Part shown: positions 24,889 to 36,017 of the stretch, piece after piece
Numbering within the stretch: position 1 is the stretch's first letter
How the letters are laid out: each line of letters starts with the position of its first letter
Assembly: GCF_017874595.1 (NCBI RefSeq)
Contig: NZ_JAGILA010000001.1
Location: 1,302,001 to 1,366,000, forward strand
Direction: 5' to 3'
From: Sinorhizobium kostiense
GTDB lineage: Bacteria > Pseudomonadota > Alphaproteobacteria > Rhizobiales > Rhizobiaceae
DNA: 64,000 bases
Program-made: the position numbers and the translations under genes
The notes under the pieces: generated by a model
What the model saw: the letters and a program-made list of their open reading frames with translations, nothing else
Databases searched by the model: none
Told to the model about the DNA's origin: nothing

Positions 24889-25422
24889 ATGCTTTTCACG
24901 AAGACCGATATTCCCGGCGCGACCCTGGTGGACTTGGAGAAATTCGAGGACGAGCGGGGCTTCTTCGCACGTGGCTGGTGTGCGCGGGAGTTTGCCGAGC
25001 ACGGGCTTCCGGATTACGTCGCACAGATGAACCTCTCATATAATAGAAGCAAGCACACGCTGCGCGGCTTCCACTATCAGCTCGCTCCCCATGGGGAGGA
25101 CAAGATGCTTCGCTGCGCCCGCGGCAGCCTCTACGACGTGCTGATCGATCTTCGCCCCGAATCGCCAACCTACAAGCAGCACCTTGCTGTGGAGCTCTCA
25201 GCGGCGAACCGGCGGATGCTGGTGATACCGAAGGGCTGCGCGAATGCCTTTCTCACAATGGAGGACGACTCCGAGGCTACATACCTCGTTTCCGAATTCT
25301 ACGCGCCAGCCGCCGAACGGGGCGTTCGCTGGAACGATTCCACCTTCGCCGTGAGATGGCCGGTGGATGAGCCGGCGGTGATTTCGGAAAAGGACCGAAG
25401 CTGGCCGGACTACGCCGGATAA
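24889..25422 (+). CDS. dTDP-4-dehydrorhamnose 3,5-epimerase family protein (RfbC/RmlC-like)
   Basis: A 177-aa cupin-type sugar epimerase. FEDERGFFARGW, the catalytic-histidine motif LRGFHYQ, KMLRCARGSLYDVLIDLRP and VIPKGCANAFLTME follow RmlC order, but the usual H in PxGxxHGF is replaced by N (GCANAF). No rmlA, rmlB or rmlD gene accompanies it, so the substrate is more likely the 4-keto form of the cluster's own sugar than dTDP-4-keto-rhamnose. The ribosome-binding site is poor. A 104-bp gap separates it from the kinase gene. Confidence 0.83.
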   Translation: MLFTKTDIPGATLVDLEKFEDERGFFARGWCAREFAEHGLPDYVAQMNLSYNRSKHTLRGFHYQLAPHGEDKMLRCARGSLYDVLIDLRPESPTYKQHLAVELSAANRRMLVIPKGCANAFLTMEDDSEATYLVSEFYAPAAERGVRWNDSTFAVRWPVDEPAVISEKDRSWPDYAG

Positions 25423-25468
25423 CTTTTTTCCGCCGCGAAACTGCCGGAGCAAGACAGAGGAGAGGCAA

Positions 25469-26806
25469 ATGTTCATTGTCGACAGGGAGTTGGAAAAGCT
25501 CCAGGCCGAGGGGCGTCCAATTCGCGTGGGTATGGTCGGTGCCGGCTTCATGGCACGAGGCATCGCCCTGCAGATGCTTCGCTATGTTCCGGGCATGGAA
25601 CTCGTGGCCATATCCAACCGACACGTGGAAAAGGCGCGAGAAGCCTATGCGGCTGCTGGCGCGGACGATGTGACGGAGGCGACCAGCACCACAGCGCTCG
25701 AGGAACTTGTGTCCCGCGGTCGCCGCGCGGTCACGGCGGACCCGATGCACATTTGCGAGGCCGGAGGCATCGACGTCGTGGTCGAGGCAACGGGCGCAAT
25801 CGAATTTTCTGCCCATGTCGCAATGAGAGCCATTCGGCACGGCAAGCATGTCGTGCTGATGAACGCCGAACTCGACGGCACGATTGGATCCATCCTGAAG
25901 GTATATGCCGACCGCGCCGGGGTGGTGATCACCAACGTGGAAGGGGATCAACCGGGCGTGATCATGAACCTCTACCGTTGGGTCAAAGGCCTGGGCATCC
26001 GACCGGTTCTTTGCGGGAACATCAAGGGCCTGCACGATCCCTATCGCAACCCGACCACTCAGGAGGCGTTTGCCAGGCGATGGGGCATGAAGCCACCGAT
26101 GGTGACCTCATTCGCGGATGGCTCGAAGATCTCGTTCGAGAATGCGATCGTGGCCAATGCCACCGGTATGCGCGTTGCCAAACGGGGGATGCATGGCCCC
26201 ACGGTCGAGGCCGGCACACCAATCCAGCAGGCAGTCGACTGGTTTCCTCTCGAAGACGTGATGAATGGGCCCGGTATCGTCGACTACGTGGTCGGAGCGA
26301 TGCCCAATCCGGGAATTTTCGTGCTCGGCACGACCGAAGATGCAACTGAGAGGCACTATCTGGAACTGTATAAATTGGGAAAGGGCCCGCTCTATTGCTT
26401 CTACTGGCCCTATCATCTTTGCCATTTCGAGGTGCCCAACACAGTCGCCCGCGCCGTGCTGTTCAAGGATGCAGCGATTGCTCCGCTGGGCGCGCCTACC
26501 GTCGATGTCGTGGCGACCGCGAAGACCGAGCTCAAATCGGGCGCCGTGATCGATGGAATCGGCCATTACATGACTTACGGGCTCGCCGAGAATACGGATT
26601 CGACCCGAGGCGAGCGCCTCCTGCCGTTGGGTCTGGCCGAGGGCTGTCGGCTGAAACGCGATGTGGCCAAAGATGCCGTGCTCACCTATGACGATGTCGA
26701 ACTGCCGCACGGTCGCCTTTGCGATCAGCTGCGTGCCGAGCAGGACATCCATTTCTTCGGGTCGTCGGTGGCCGAAGCGGCGCATCCACAGAGAGTGGTG
26801 GCATAG
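25469..26806 (+). CDS. SAF-domain NAD(P)-dependent oxidoreductase
   Basis: The 445-aa protein has a Rossmann N-terminus (RVGMVGAGFMARGIALQ) related to homoserine dehydrogenase-like proteins, a long middle part, and a C-terminal SAF-like domain (residues about 355-440). Such proteins are found in sugar and surface-glycan clusters; their reaction is not settled and may involve building or branching a carbon chain on an activated sugar. GAGGAGAGG precedes the ATG. It follows the epimerase by 46 bp in the same transcript. Confidence 0.75.
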   Translation: MFIVDRELEKLQAEGRPIRVGMVGAGFMARGIALQMLRYVPGMELVAISNRHVEKAREAYAAAGADDVTEATSTTALEELVSRGRRAVTADPMHICEAGGIDVVVEATGAIEFSAHVAMRAIRHGKHVVLMNAELDGTIGSILKVYADRAGVVITNVEGDQPGVIMNLYRWVKGLGIRPVLCGNIKGLHDPYRNPTTQEAFARRWGMKPPMVTSFADGSKISFENAIVANATGMRVAKRGMHGPTVEAGTPIQQAVDWFPLEDVMNGPGIVDYVVGAMPNPGIFVLGTTEDATERHYLELYKLGKGPLYCFYWPYHLCHFEVPNTVARAVLFKDAAIAPLGAPTVDVVATAKTELKSGAVIDGIGHYMTYGLAENTDSTRGERLLPLGLAEGCRLKRDVAKDAVLTYDDVELPHGRLCDQLRAEQDIHFFGSSVAEAAHPQRVVA

Positions 26807-26901
26807 AAGCGGCGGGCACACCAATGCAAACATCACGATCCGCTAACCCTGGGGTCCGCGGATTGCGCTCATCGACTTGCTTGCGCAAAGGACGGTATGC
26901 C

Positions 26902-27906
26902 GTGAGTTCGATTGACGTCGTAATACCTAATTACAACTACGGGCGATTTTTGCGGGACTGCGTCAGGAGCGTCCAAGCGCAGGCAGTTGAGAACCTGCGC
27001 ATCCTGATTATCGACAATGCGTCGAGCGACGACAGTGTGGAAATCGCCCGGTCGCTTGCTGCAGAGGACCCTCGTATCGAAATCATCGCACGCAAGGTGA
27101 ACAAGGGGCTCCACGCATCTTTCAATGAAGGCATCGACTGGGCCTCGGCCGAGTACCTGACCATCCTGCACGCCGACGACCTACTCGCGGCCGGCGCACT
27201 GAAGCGGACAATGGATTGCCTCGGTCGCTATCCAGGCGTTGCGATGACATGCGGCAGGACGGTGAGACACGGCGAAGAGATCCGGGATGCCCGCTTGGGG
27301 TCAGACTGGCGGATCGAAACGGGGGAAAGCTTCATTTCGCAAAGATGCAGGACCGCACACAATACGGTGGCATGTTGCGGCGTGGTCGTTCGAACCAGTG
27401 CTCAAAAAATCGCCGGCCACTACGACGAGCGCCTGTCATTCGCTCCCGACCTGGAGATGTGGCTGCGCCTGGCCCGTCTCGGCGATGTTGCCCGCACGAG
27501 CGCGACTCAAGGCTTCGTGCGTGTACATGCCGATAACGCTTCGGCCTACACGCGCGAACGCCTCGCGCCCGAGCTCGAAGCCGTGGAATTATCCTTCGAA
27601 ACGTTTTTCGGCAAGGAGAATGCCAAAGGCAGGGACGTCTCGCATCTGCGCACACAGGTGCAGCGATCGATCGCCGAGCGCGCTTACTGGGCTGCGCTGG
27701 CCCACCTCGTTCGCGGCAGTTTCACCGGGGGCTGGGAATTGGCGCGCCTGGCCCTGAGACGTCGTGCAAGGATGATTCTCATGCCCCCGGTCGGTTACAT
27801 CCTGCGTCGACAAGATGGCGTTCGGCGTATCGGCCAGGTCGTTCTGGAAGCGAAGAAACGCCGGTTCGGTGCTCAATGGCAGCGGGCCGGCAACAGGACC
27901 TCATGA
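26902..27906 (+). CDS. family 2 glycosyltransferase
   Basis: A 334-aa GT-A fold transferase. SIDVVIPNYNYGRFLRDCV opens the nucleotide-binding region, IIDNASSDDS follows, and LHADDLL is the metal-binding DxD-like site. The C-terminal third (RRRARMILMPP onward) is basic and may touch the membrane. The GTG at 26902 with AAGGA upstream gives a canonical GT2 N-terminus; an in-frame ATG at 26824 lacks a ribosome-binding site. It is the only glycosyltransferase in the cluster, so it probably adds the special sugar to an acceptor made elsewhere. Confidence 0.85.
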   Translation: MSSIDVVIPNYNYGRFLRDCVRSVQAQAVENLRILIIDNASSDDSVEIARSLAAEDPRIEIIARKVNKGLHASFNEGIDWASAEYLTILHADDLLAAGALKRTMDCLGRYPGVAMTCGRTVRHGEEIRDARLGSDWRIETGESFISQRCRTAHNTVACCGVVVRTSAQKIAGHYDERLSFAPDLEMWLRLARLGDVARTSATQGFVRVHADNASAYTRERLAPELEAVELSFETFFGKENAKGRDVSHLRTQVQRSIAERAYWAALAHLVRGSFTGGWELARLALRRRARMILMPPVGYILRRQDGVRRIGQVVLEAKKRRFGAQWQRAGNRTS

Positions 27907-27915
27907 GGTGCGCCG

Positions 27916-29364
27916 ATGCCGGTCATTGCCCCCGAGATGATAGAAGACCATTACGATCTCGTGATCGGCGGGACCGGCTTCGGCTCGATGTTCTTCCTGC
28001 ATGGCTATCGGCGGCGATTTCCACGGGCACGTGTGCTCCTGGTCGAGTGGGGCGGCTTTCATGATCGCAGCTGGCAGATTGAGAACCAGCGCAACAGCGA
28101 CACCGATGCAGCGCAGACCTTCGTGCAGGATCCGGATGAAAAGCCCTGGTTCTTCACATTGGGCTTCGGTGGGGGAACGAACTGTTGGTGGGCGAACACG
28201 CCGCGCCTGTCGCCAAACGATTTTCGGCTCAGGACCATGTACGGCGTCGGCGAGGACTGGCCCATCAGCTATGAAGATCTCGAGCCCTACTACGTCGCGG
28301 CGGAGCAGATAATGCTAGTGGCCGGCCCCAATGACCTGGGGTGTCGCTATCCTCGATCAGCCCCGTATCCTCAACCGGCCCACAACCTATCTAGCGTCGA
28401 CAGGATCATGAAGTCGGCGATGCCGGATCATCACTTCGCCGTGCCGACAGCTCGCCTGAGGACACCGGTCGGAGATCGCGGCCCCTGCTGCGACAGCGTG
28501 CAGTGCAATCTTTGCCCTCTCGATGCGAAGTTCACGGCGCTCAATACATTCGGTGAGCACATGGACGCACCGACCGTTCACGTTTTGCCAAATGCCAGGG
28601 TCCTTTCCGTTGAGTTGGAAGGCGGTGTCGCCAAGGGCCTGCGCTACTCGACAGGTGGGCGCGAACAGGTAGTGACGGGCGATCTTGTGGCCATTGGATG
28701 TAATGCAATCCACTCGCCGTTCATTTTGATGCGATCCGGGCTTTTTCATCCCGCGCTTGGGAAATACCTGCATGAGAAGCACGTCCTGCAGTTCGAGGTC
28801 CTGCTTGACGGCGTCGATCATTTCGACGGGGGCATTCCAACCGCTGGCCTCAATACGCTCATGGTTGACGGCGAGCATCGACGGGAGGGTGGCGCGGCAC
28901 TCGTTTATTTCATTAATCATTATTTCCGCGATGGCTTGCGAGCCGAATGGGGCCGGTGGCGGCAGACCCTCCCAATGGAAGTATTCGTCGAGGACTTGCC
29001 GCTTGAAGCGAACAAAGTGTTCGACGAAGGTGGCGAGATGCCTGCCGTAAGCCATCCCCGCCGTTCCTCGTATTGCGACAAGGGTGTCGAGCATGTGATC
29101 GCCAAGCTGCCGCAGCTTTTGGCGCCATTACCCGTCGAACGCATTATCCGTCGGCAAGATCTTCCCACCGGCTTCCACATCCAGGGAACCTGTCGCATGG
29201 GGAAGGATCGAGCCCAGTCGATTGTGGATGGCGGGCTCGTGCACCACGATGTGCGCAACCTGCTCGTTCTTGGAACAAGTGTTTGGCCCAGCTGTGGGAC
29301 GGCCAATCCGAGCCTGACAGCAGCCGCACTGTCGCTGCGAGCCGCAGCGCTCATCGGAGGCTGA
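27916..29364 (+). CDS. GMC-family FAD oxidoreductase with putative Fe-S motif
   Basis: A 482-aa GMC flavoprotein. The N-terminal dinucleotide motif is VIGGTGFGS. The C-terminal FHIQGTCRMG and ANPSLTAAALSLRA carry the family's catalytic region and FAD contacts. Near residue 195 it has PCCDSVQCNLCP, a CC-x4-C-x2-C cluster resembling the Fe-S ligands of the FAD-dependent glucose dehydrogenase catalytic subunit. It has no signal peptide, but the next gene, 1 bp away, encodes a Tat-signal small subunit. I infer a periplasmic or membrane-linked sugar dehydrogenase complex; the substrate is unknown. Confidence 0.82.
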   Translation: MPVIAPEMIEDHYDLVIGGTGFGSMFFLHGYRRRFPRARVLLVEWGGFHDRSWQIENQRNSDTDAAQTFVQDPDEKPWFFTLGFGGGTNCWWANTPRLSPNDFRLRTMYGVGEDWPISYEDLEPYYVAAEQIMLVAGPNDLGCRYPRSAPYPQPAHNLSSVDRIMKSAMPDHHFAVPTARLRTPVGDRGPCCDSVQCNLCPLDAKFTALNTFGEHMDAPTVHVLPNARVLSVELEGGVAKGLRYSTGGREQVVTGDLVAIGCNAIHSPFILMRSGLFHPALGKYLHEKHVLQFEVLLDGVDHFDGGIPTAGLNTLMVDGEHRREGGAALVYFINHYFRDGLRAEWGRWRQTLPMEVFVEDLPLEANKVFDEGGEMPAVSHPRRSSYCDKGVEHVIAKLPQLLAPLPVERIIRRQDLPTGFHIQGTCRMGKDRAQSIVDGGLVHHDVRNLLVLGTSVWPSCGTANPSLTAAALSLRAAALIGG

Positions 29365-29365
29365 T

Positions 29366-29794
29366 ATGAAATTCAACCCGTCGCGACGCAATATCCTGAT
29401 CGGCGGTGGAACGGCTGCCATAGCAGCGGCATCCGGAGCAAGCTGGGTCTTACTAGCCGACGAGCACCAGGCGTTGCTCGACTATTTCAAAAGGTCGCTA
29501 CCCGGCGTAAGGATCGACGAAGCATCGGCGGCCGAGTGCATCCATGAATTTCTGGGGCGGTGGTCCTGGAAGCAAAGGCGTGCGGCCACGGTTGCGTGGC
29601 AGACATTCGGTGTCGAGACCATGGGTACCATGAGCGACAAATTCGAGCTCGCTGCGCGCAGGGCTCTCACGATGTATCTAACGAATTCGAACTTTTTCGA
29701 AGTCGCGGACCCGCGCGCCAAGACGATCGTATATGTGAGCAGACCGTCCGGCACGGCCTGCACCAATCCATTCGCCAATCTCGATCCTCCGTAG
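29366..29794 (+). CDS. Tat-signal small subunit partner of the GMC oxidoreductase
   Basis: The 142-aa product starts with a twin-arginine signal (SRRNILIGGGTAAIAAASG) and has no recognisable catalytic motif. It starts 1 bp after the GMC gene. In membrane-bound gluconate, fructose and glucose dehydrogenases a small Tat-signal subunit escorts the signal-less flavoprotein through the Tat pore. Size, signal and position fit that role, although overall similarity to those subunits is low by eye. Alternative: an unrelated lipocalin-like or anchoring protein. Confidence 0.65.
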   Translation: MKFNPSRRNILIGGGTAAIAAASGASWVLLADEHQALLDYFKRSLPGVRIDEASAAECIHEFLGRWSWKQRRAATVAWQTFGVETMGTMSDKFELAARRALTMYLTNSNFFEVADPRAKTIVYVSRPSGTACTNPFANLDPP

Positions 29795-29931
29795 GCGCTC
29801 ACCTTTCGTGCAGATCGCCGGTTCCGAGGAACTGATCTAATCTATTTCGCCGAAAGAGCCGCATCGACGCGCTCACGCACTTGTAAAAGCCGATACGAGA
29901 TGCCCGAGTGCAACGGGCGGCCAGATGATCC

Positions 29932-31509
29932 CTATGCTGTTCTCGGGCGCATCGATGTAAGCATCCGCTGTACCTTCTTGACGACCATGCTCTCGACACC
30001 GTCCGGGCGGCCAGCCGCCGCCCATAGCAGAAGGAGTGTCGCGCCGTATGCAGCGACGGCTGTTAGCCCTGAGGCGCCGGTAGCCAGGATCATGAGCAAG
30101 AGCGTCTGCTGAGCCGCCACGAATGGCGTGATCAAGAACAGAAATATAGCCATGACTGAACAAGCCGAAACAGGCCGCCACAATGCTTTGCATTGTTGTT
30201 TGATTGTGACGCCTATCAGGTGCCTCACGATCCACGCAACGGCGATGAAAACAGCGGCTGTTGCGACACAGCGAGCTGCGAGAGCGCCATTTAGCCCGAA
30301 TAAGGCGAGGCCGATAACCAAGGCGGGCAGCTTGACGACAAACTCCGAAATCATCCGAAGAGCAACAAATCGGGTCTTGTTCATCGCGATCGCCAGAGGA
30401 TGCAAGACTTCAGCCGGCACCGACAACAGATAAGATAGAGCAAACCAGTGCAGCATCGGAGCGGCCTCGAGCCACTTCTCCCCCAGGACAATTCGTACGA
30501 ATGGCTCCGAAAGCATGGCAAGGCAGACCAGAATGGGAGCCGTCGCCGAAAATACTGCGTTCGTTGCTTTGCAATAGGCAGCCGGATATGCCGCGGGTGA
30601 GGTGATATTCGCGAACGCAGCAATCAACGGTCGCGTGAGCGGTTGAACGAGAGCCTGCTGGGGTAACCCTGAGAGATTGTCAGCAACTGTATAGCGACCG
30701 AACGAGCTCCAGTCGGCAAGCCGTCCCACCAGCAACTTGTCCATCTGCCAATTCAGCGCGGAAATCAGCTGCGACGCGGTGTTCCAGCTGACCATGTCGG
30801 AAAAGATCGACCATTGCGAAAGCGTCAGTCTGGGCCGAAGCGGTGCAAAGATATAGGACAATATAAATGCGACAAGCGGCGTAGTAATGGTGCCCCAAGC
30901 AATGGCCCAATAGCTGCCCGTCCCGAGAGCAATGCTCGTGGCAACAACAAGCGCCGATATCTTTCCGATGACGTCCAGCAAAAAATCTCGACGAAAGTCG
31001 TATTTTTGCATGAAGATGACCATACGGGGACTGACGAGGCCTCGCAAGATCGGTGCAAGCGCGAGGGCGCATATCAACGAGATCAGACGCGGTTCCTGGT
31101 AAAGAAGCGACAATGGCCAGGCAAGGACGCCCATCAGGCTCGCCAGAAACACCCCGCGCAGCATCCCGAGTGTGAAGGCCGTTGCAAACACCGGTTCGGT
31201 GAGCGTGGAAACGCGAACCATCGCCTGGGCGAGGGGCAATTCGACGACCACTTCAGCGATGAGAATTGTCGTCATTGCCAAGGCGATCAGTCCGAAATCA
31301 GCGGGTGAAAGCAGATGCGTCAAGATCAGCAGCGAGCAAAGGTCGATGCCGCGGGCAACGAGCTTGCCTGCTATCACCCACATGCCAGCTTGGGCGACCA
31401 ATTCGGATCGGCTGGCGACTTCCCCTCTGCCCACCTGGATTTCCTCATTAAACTGAATGTTTCGGGGATTTGCGCGCCCTCCATAATGCCGGCTGAACTG
31501 CGGATTCAT
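29932..31509 (-). CDS. Wzx-type oligosaccharide flippase
   Basis: A 525-aa integral membrane protein of the polysaccharide-export MATE/PST superfamily with about 12-14 hydrophobic segments. The N-terminal VASRSELVAQAGMWVIAGKLVARGIDLCSLLILTHLLS-type opening and the LSPADFGLIALAMT segment are typical. ATG at 31509 has GGAGG 5 bp upstream; a longer in-frame start at 31536 does not. It converges on the glycan operon and would flip its lipid-linked product. No polymerase (Wzy) gene is visible in the cluster. Confidence 0.85.
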   Translation of the reverse strand: MNPQFSRHYGGRANPRNIQFNEEIQVGRGEVASRSELVAQAGMWVIAGKLVARGIDLCSLLILTHLLSPADFGLIALAMTTILIAEVVVELPLAQAMVRVSTLTEPVFATAFTLGMLRGVFLASLMGVLAWPLSLLYQEPRLISLICALALAPILRGLVSPRMVIFMQKYDFRRDFLLDVIGKISALVVATSIALGTGSYWAIAWGTITTPLVAFILSYIFAPLRPRLTLSQWSIFSDMVSWNTASQLISALNWQMDKLLVGRLADWSSFGRYTVADNLSGLPQQALVQPLTRPLIAAFANITSPAAYPAAYCKATNAVFSATAPILVCLAMLSEPFVRIVLGEKWLEAAPMLHWFALSYLLSVPAEVLHPLAIAMNKTRFVALRMISEFVVKLPALVIGLALFGLNGALAARCVATAAVFIAVAWIVRHLIGVTIKQQCKALWRPVSACSVMAIFLFLITPFVAAQQTLLLMILATGASGLTAVAAYGATLLLLWAAAGRPDGVESMVVKKVQRMLTSMRPRTA

Positions 31510-31635
31510 ATACCTCCATTCGGGGTATAACCTCACCTGCAGACGGGGCTATGGGAGCGGCCGGTAGCAGCGGCGCTGCTTGCGTACCAGCGCAAAAACA
31601 CCAGTTCTTCGAGGTTCCGACGAAAATGATTGTTT

Positions 31636-31687
31636 ATAGGCCTATGCGCCCCACCGCGTGTCTCCTTAAATCGACCTCGATTTAAGG
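31636..31687. repeat. two palindromes upstream of the Gre-factor gene
   Basis: ATAGGCCTAT (31636-31645) is a perfect 10-bp palindrome. CCTTAAATCG-acct-CGATTTAAGG (31664-31687) is a perfect 10-bp stem with a 4-nt loop. They may be an operator or a leader hairpin of the gene at 31744. Confidence 0.5.
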
Positions 31688-31743
31688 ACAGAGATATGCA
31701 GTCAGCGTGCTACAGCGCATCGTGGTGGAAACGGAGTTTCAGA

Positions 31744-32226
31744 TTGAGCGTTGCCTTCATCAAGGAAGAAAGTGCCGAGACCGCTGCGGAAACACTGTTG
31801 CCTGACCGTCAGATCTCGCCCCATCCGAACCTGGTGACGGAGGCGGGGTTGAAGGCTCTGGAACTGCAACTCCGCCAAGCCCGCGAAGCCTACGATGTAA
31901 CCCGCACGATCGAAGATGTGAATGAACGACGGCGCCAAGCAGCTGGCCCGTTGCGCGATCTGCGCTACTTTTCGGAAAGAGTGCGCACGGCTCAGCTTGT
32001 CCCTGATCCGACTTCAAGTGAAACCGTTGCCTTCGGAAGCACGGTCACCTTCAGCCGTGACGATGGGGGGGTGCACACGTATCGTATTGTTGGAGAGGAC
32101 GAAGCTGATCCCAAGGCCGGGTCCATTTCCTACATTTCTCCCGTCGCAAGAAGGCTGATGGGCAAAGCCGTCGGGGACATCGTCGCCATGGGCGATCAAG
32201 AGCTCGAAATCATCGCCATATCGTAG
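31744..32226 (+). CDS. GreA/GreB-family transcription elongation factor
   Basis: A 160-aa Gre-type protein. LVTEAGLKALELQLRQAREAYD begins the coiled coil, and the C-terminal globular domain has VAFGSTVTFSRDDGGVHTYRIVGEDEADPKAGSISYISPVARRL (split here by family blocks), matching the GreB-like branch. Gre factors rescue backtracked RNA polymerase by stimulating transcript cleavage. TTG at 31744 (GGAG 7 bp upstream) gives the normal family length; an ATG at 31696 would add 16 unrelated residues. It is monocistronic, with palindromes at 31636-31687 upstream. Confidence 0.83.
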   Translation: MSVAFIKEESAETAAETLLPDRQISPHPNLVTEAGLKALELQLRQAREAYDVTRTIEDVNERRRQAAGPLRDLRYFSERVRTAQLVPDPTSSETVAFGSTVTFSRDDGGVHTYRIVGEDEADPKAGSISYISPVARRLMGKAVGDIVAMGDQELEIIAIS

Positions 32227-34723
<2,497 letters not shown>

Positions 34724-35242
34724 TTGACAAGAGTTTGCCTGGGCTTGACATTCAGCCAGGTCCAGGCACCCCTTCATCAGTCGCATGCGGGCACATCAAC
34801 CTGCCCCGGGGCGAACATCCCTGGCGCAAGCGGGTTTAACCCTCCCAATTACACAGGCACAACGAGATTCGTCGAAACAACCACGCCCCGACCTCGGGCG
34901 GCGTGGTGTTCAAGGCATTCCGACCTCGCATCCAGAGGGTGGCACCCAACGGGTGACCGATAAGCCTTGTATGTGCCCATGGGCGACTGCGACACCAACT
35001 CGGTTACATCGAGAGACGGAACCCGACGGCGGCGGTTCGCGTCGGCGAGCAGATCGTGGCTTTCCCCAAAACGATCGGCCTGGCAGGATTGCTGGACTCG
35101 CGAGCTTGTCAAACCGCGCACGCCTTACATTGCTGTCTAAGCGATGGTCATACTCTGCGCGTGTGCTTGGCGCCCCGATGTGGCTCGTCGAGCTTGATCA
35201 CGAGAAAGCGAGCCGCCGCATTCAAGTTTAGGGACGACTCCG
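34724..35242. other. 519-bp region without a convincing gene
   Basis: Open frames occur on both strands, but their translations look random and none has a ribosome-binding site. Just after katG, TGCCTGG (34736) and CCAGGCA (34762) form a 7-bp stem that may act as terminator. A GGAAC at 35018 has no matching -10. Possibly degenerate sequence. Confidence 0.45.
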
Positions 35243-35713
35243 ATGGAAACTGACGCCAACTATGATGATCCACGCGACGACGATCTCGTCTGGCAATGGC
35301 ATGACAACCTCATCTACGGGATCAGGTTTGATATCGGCGAACCCGAAAAGCAAGATTGGCGCAGCGACCTGGTACTCGACATCGACTTCATCGCCGAGTG
35401 GCTCTGTGAGAGTTCTGGAAAGGCTCACTTCCGCGTAGCCCCGGCCACGCTGACGTTCCACGACGTCTCTGATCTGCAGATTTCCATAGATCACGGCGAC
35501 AGCGGGGGGCGAACGGCGATGAGTGAACTGTCTATCGACCGGGTCACCCGGGAGCGTTTGGTGCGATCATTCGAGTTTTGGCGTTGGACGATCAGCATGA
35601 ACTCGCCTCCCGGCGGCAGGATCGCGTTCTGTTCCAGCGGGTACTCGCAAATGCTGCGAGCCGATCCCCGGGTGGTAAGCGAGCAACGTTTGCCGCGTGG
35701 CGAGCGCTTTTGA
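35243..35713 (+). CDS. hypothetical protein, 156 aa
   Basis: A soluble acidic protein with many Trp (DLVWQWHDNLIYGIRFDIGE and FWRWTISMN). Its HFRVAPATLTFHDVSDLQI and GGRIAFCSSGYSQMLRADPR segments have the look of an independent beta-rich domain conserved in diverse bacteria, similar in style to immunity-type or DUF proteins. I do not recognise a named family. No signal peptide. It stands alone between katG and the ABC operon. Confidence 0.6.
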   Translation: METDANYDDPRDDDLVWQWHDNLIYGIRFDIGEPEKQDWRSDLVLDIDFIAEWLCESSGKAHFRVAPATLTFHDVSDLQISIDHGDSGGRTAMSELSIDRVTRERLVRSFEFWRWTISMNSPPGGRIAFCSSGYSQMLRADPRVVSEQRLPRGERF

Positions 35714-36017
35714 GGGCCGTCAACTCGCGATTATCGTCGCCCCACGCGGAAAGATTGTTCCAAAGCTGCTGATCCAGGCACGCCTAGGAGCGCAATGTCG
35801 GTGATCTCCTGACAGGGGAGTTGGCGTCATCTGCAATGCACCGCCTGGCCCATCGGCGCGCGTGCTGCAGTGCAGCGACGAATTGCACTTGATGTGTTTA
35901 GTAAAACGTATATCACTAAACACATTGCTCAACATGAGGGAGTTTGTCTTGGGCGTGTGAGCAAGGGGAAATTATTCCGAGGCCGGCGTTGGTCGGTACT
36001 GTATCTGGGAGGAATAC
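35714..36017. other. 304-bp leader region of the ABC transporter operon
   Basis: Holds the 34-bp inverted repeat at 35892-35925. Apart from this, and promoter-like A/T-rich sequence inside it (GTATAT), nothing else was recognised. Confidence 0.5.
35892..35925. promoter_or_regulatory. large inverted repeat, probable operator
   Basis: ATGTGTTTAGT-N12-ACTAAACACAT: perfect 11-bp arms, A/T-rich in a GC-rich genome, about 90 bp upstream of the binding-protein gene. It looks like the site of a dimeric repressor or activator controlling the uptake operon. The regulator is not encoded next to it. Confidence 0.65.

Noticed and set aside
24889-25422. Naming the cupin epimerase rfbC/rmlC of a rhamnose pathway
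   Set aside because: No other dTDP-rhamnose genes are present and a conserved histidine position is changed, so only the family is called.
31594-31618. Minus-strand GGAAC-N18-TT upstream of the flippase gene
   Set aside because: The -10 is TTT, it lies over 80 bp from the start codon and the gene is not a typical stress gene; likely chance.
34785-35253. Open frames downstream of katG on both strands
   Set aside because: No ribosome-binding site, random-looking composition, mutually overlapping; not supported as genes.
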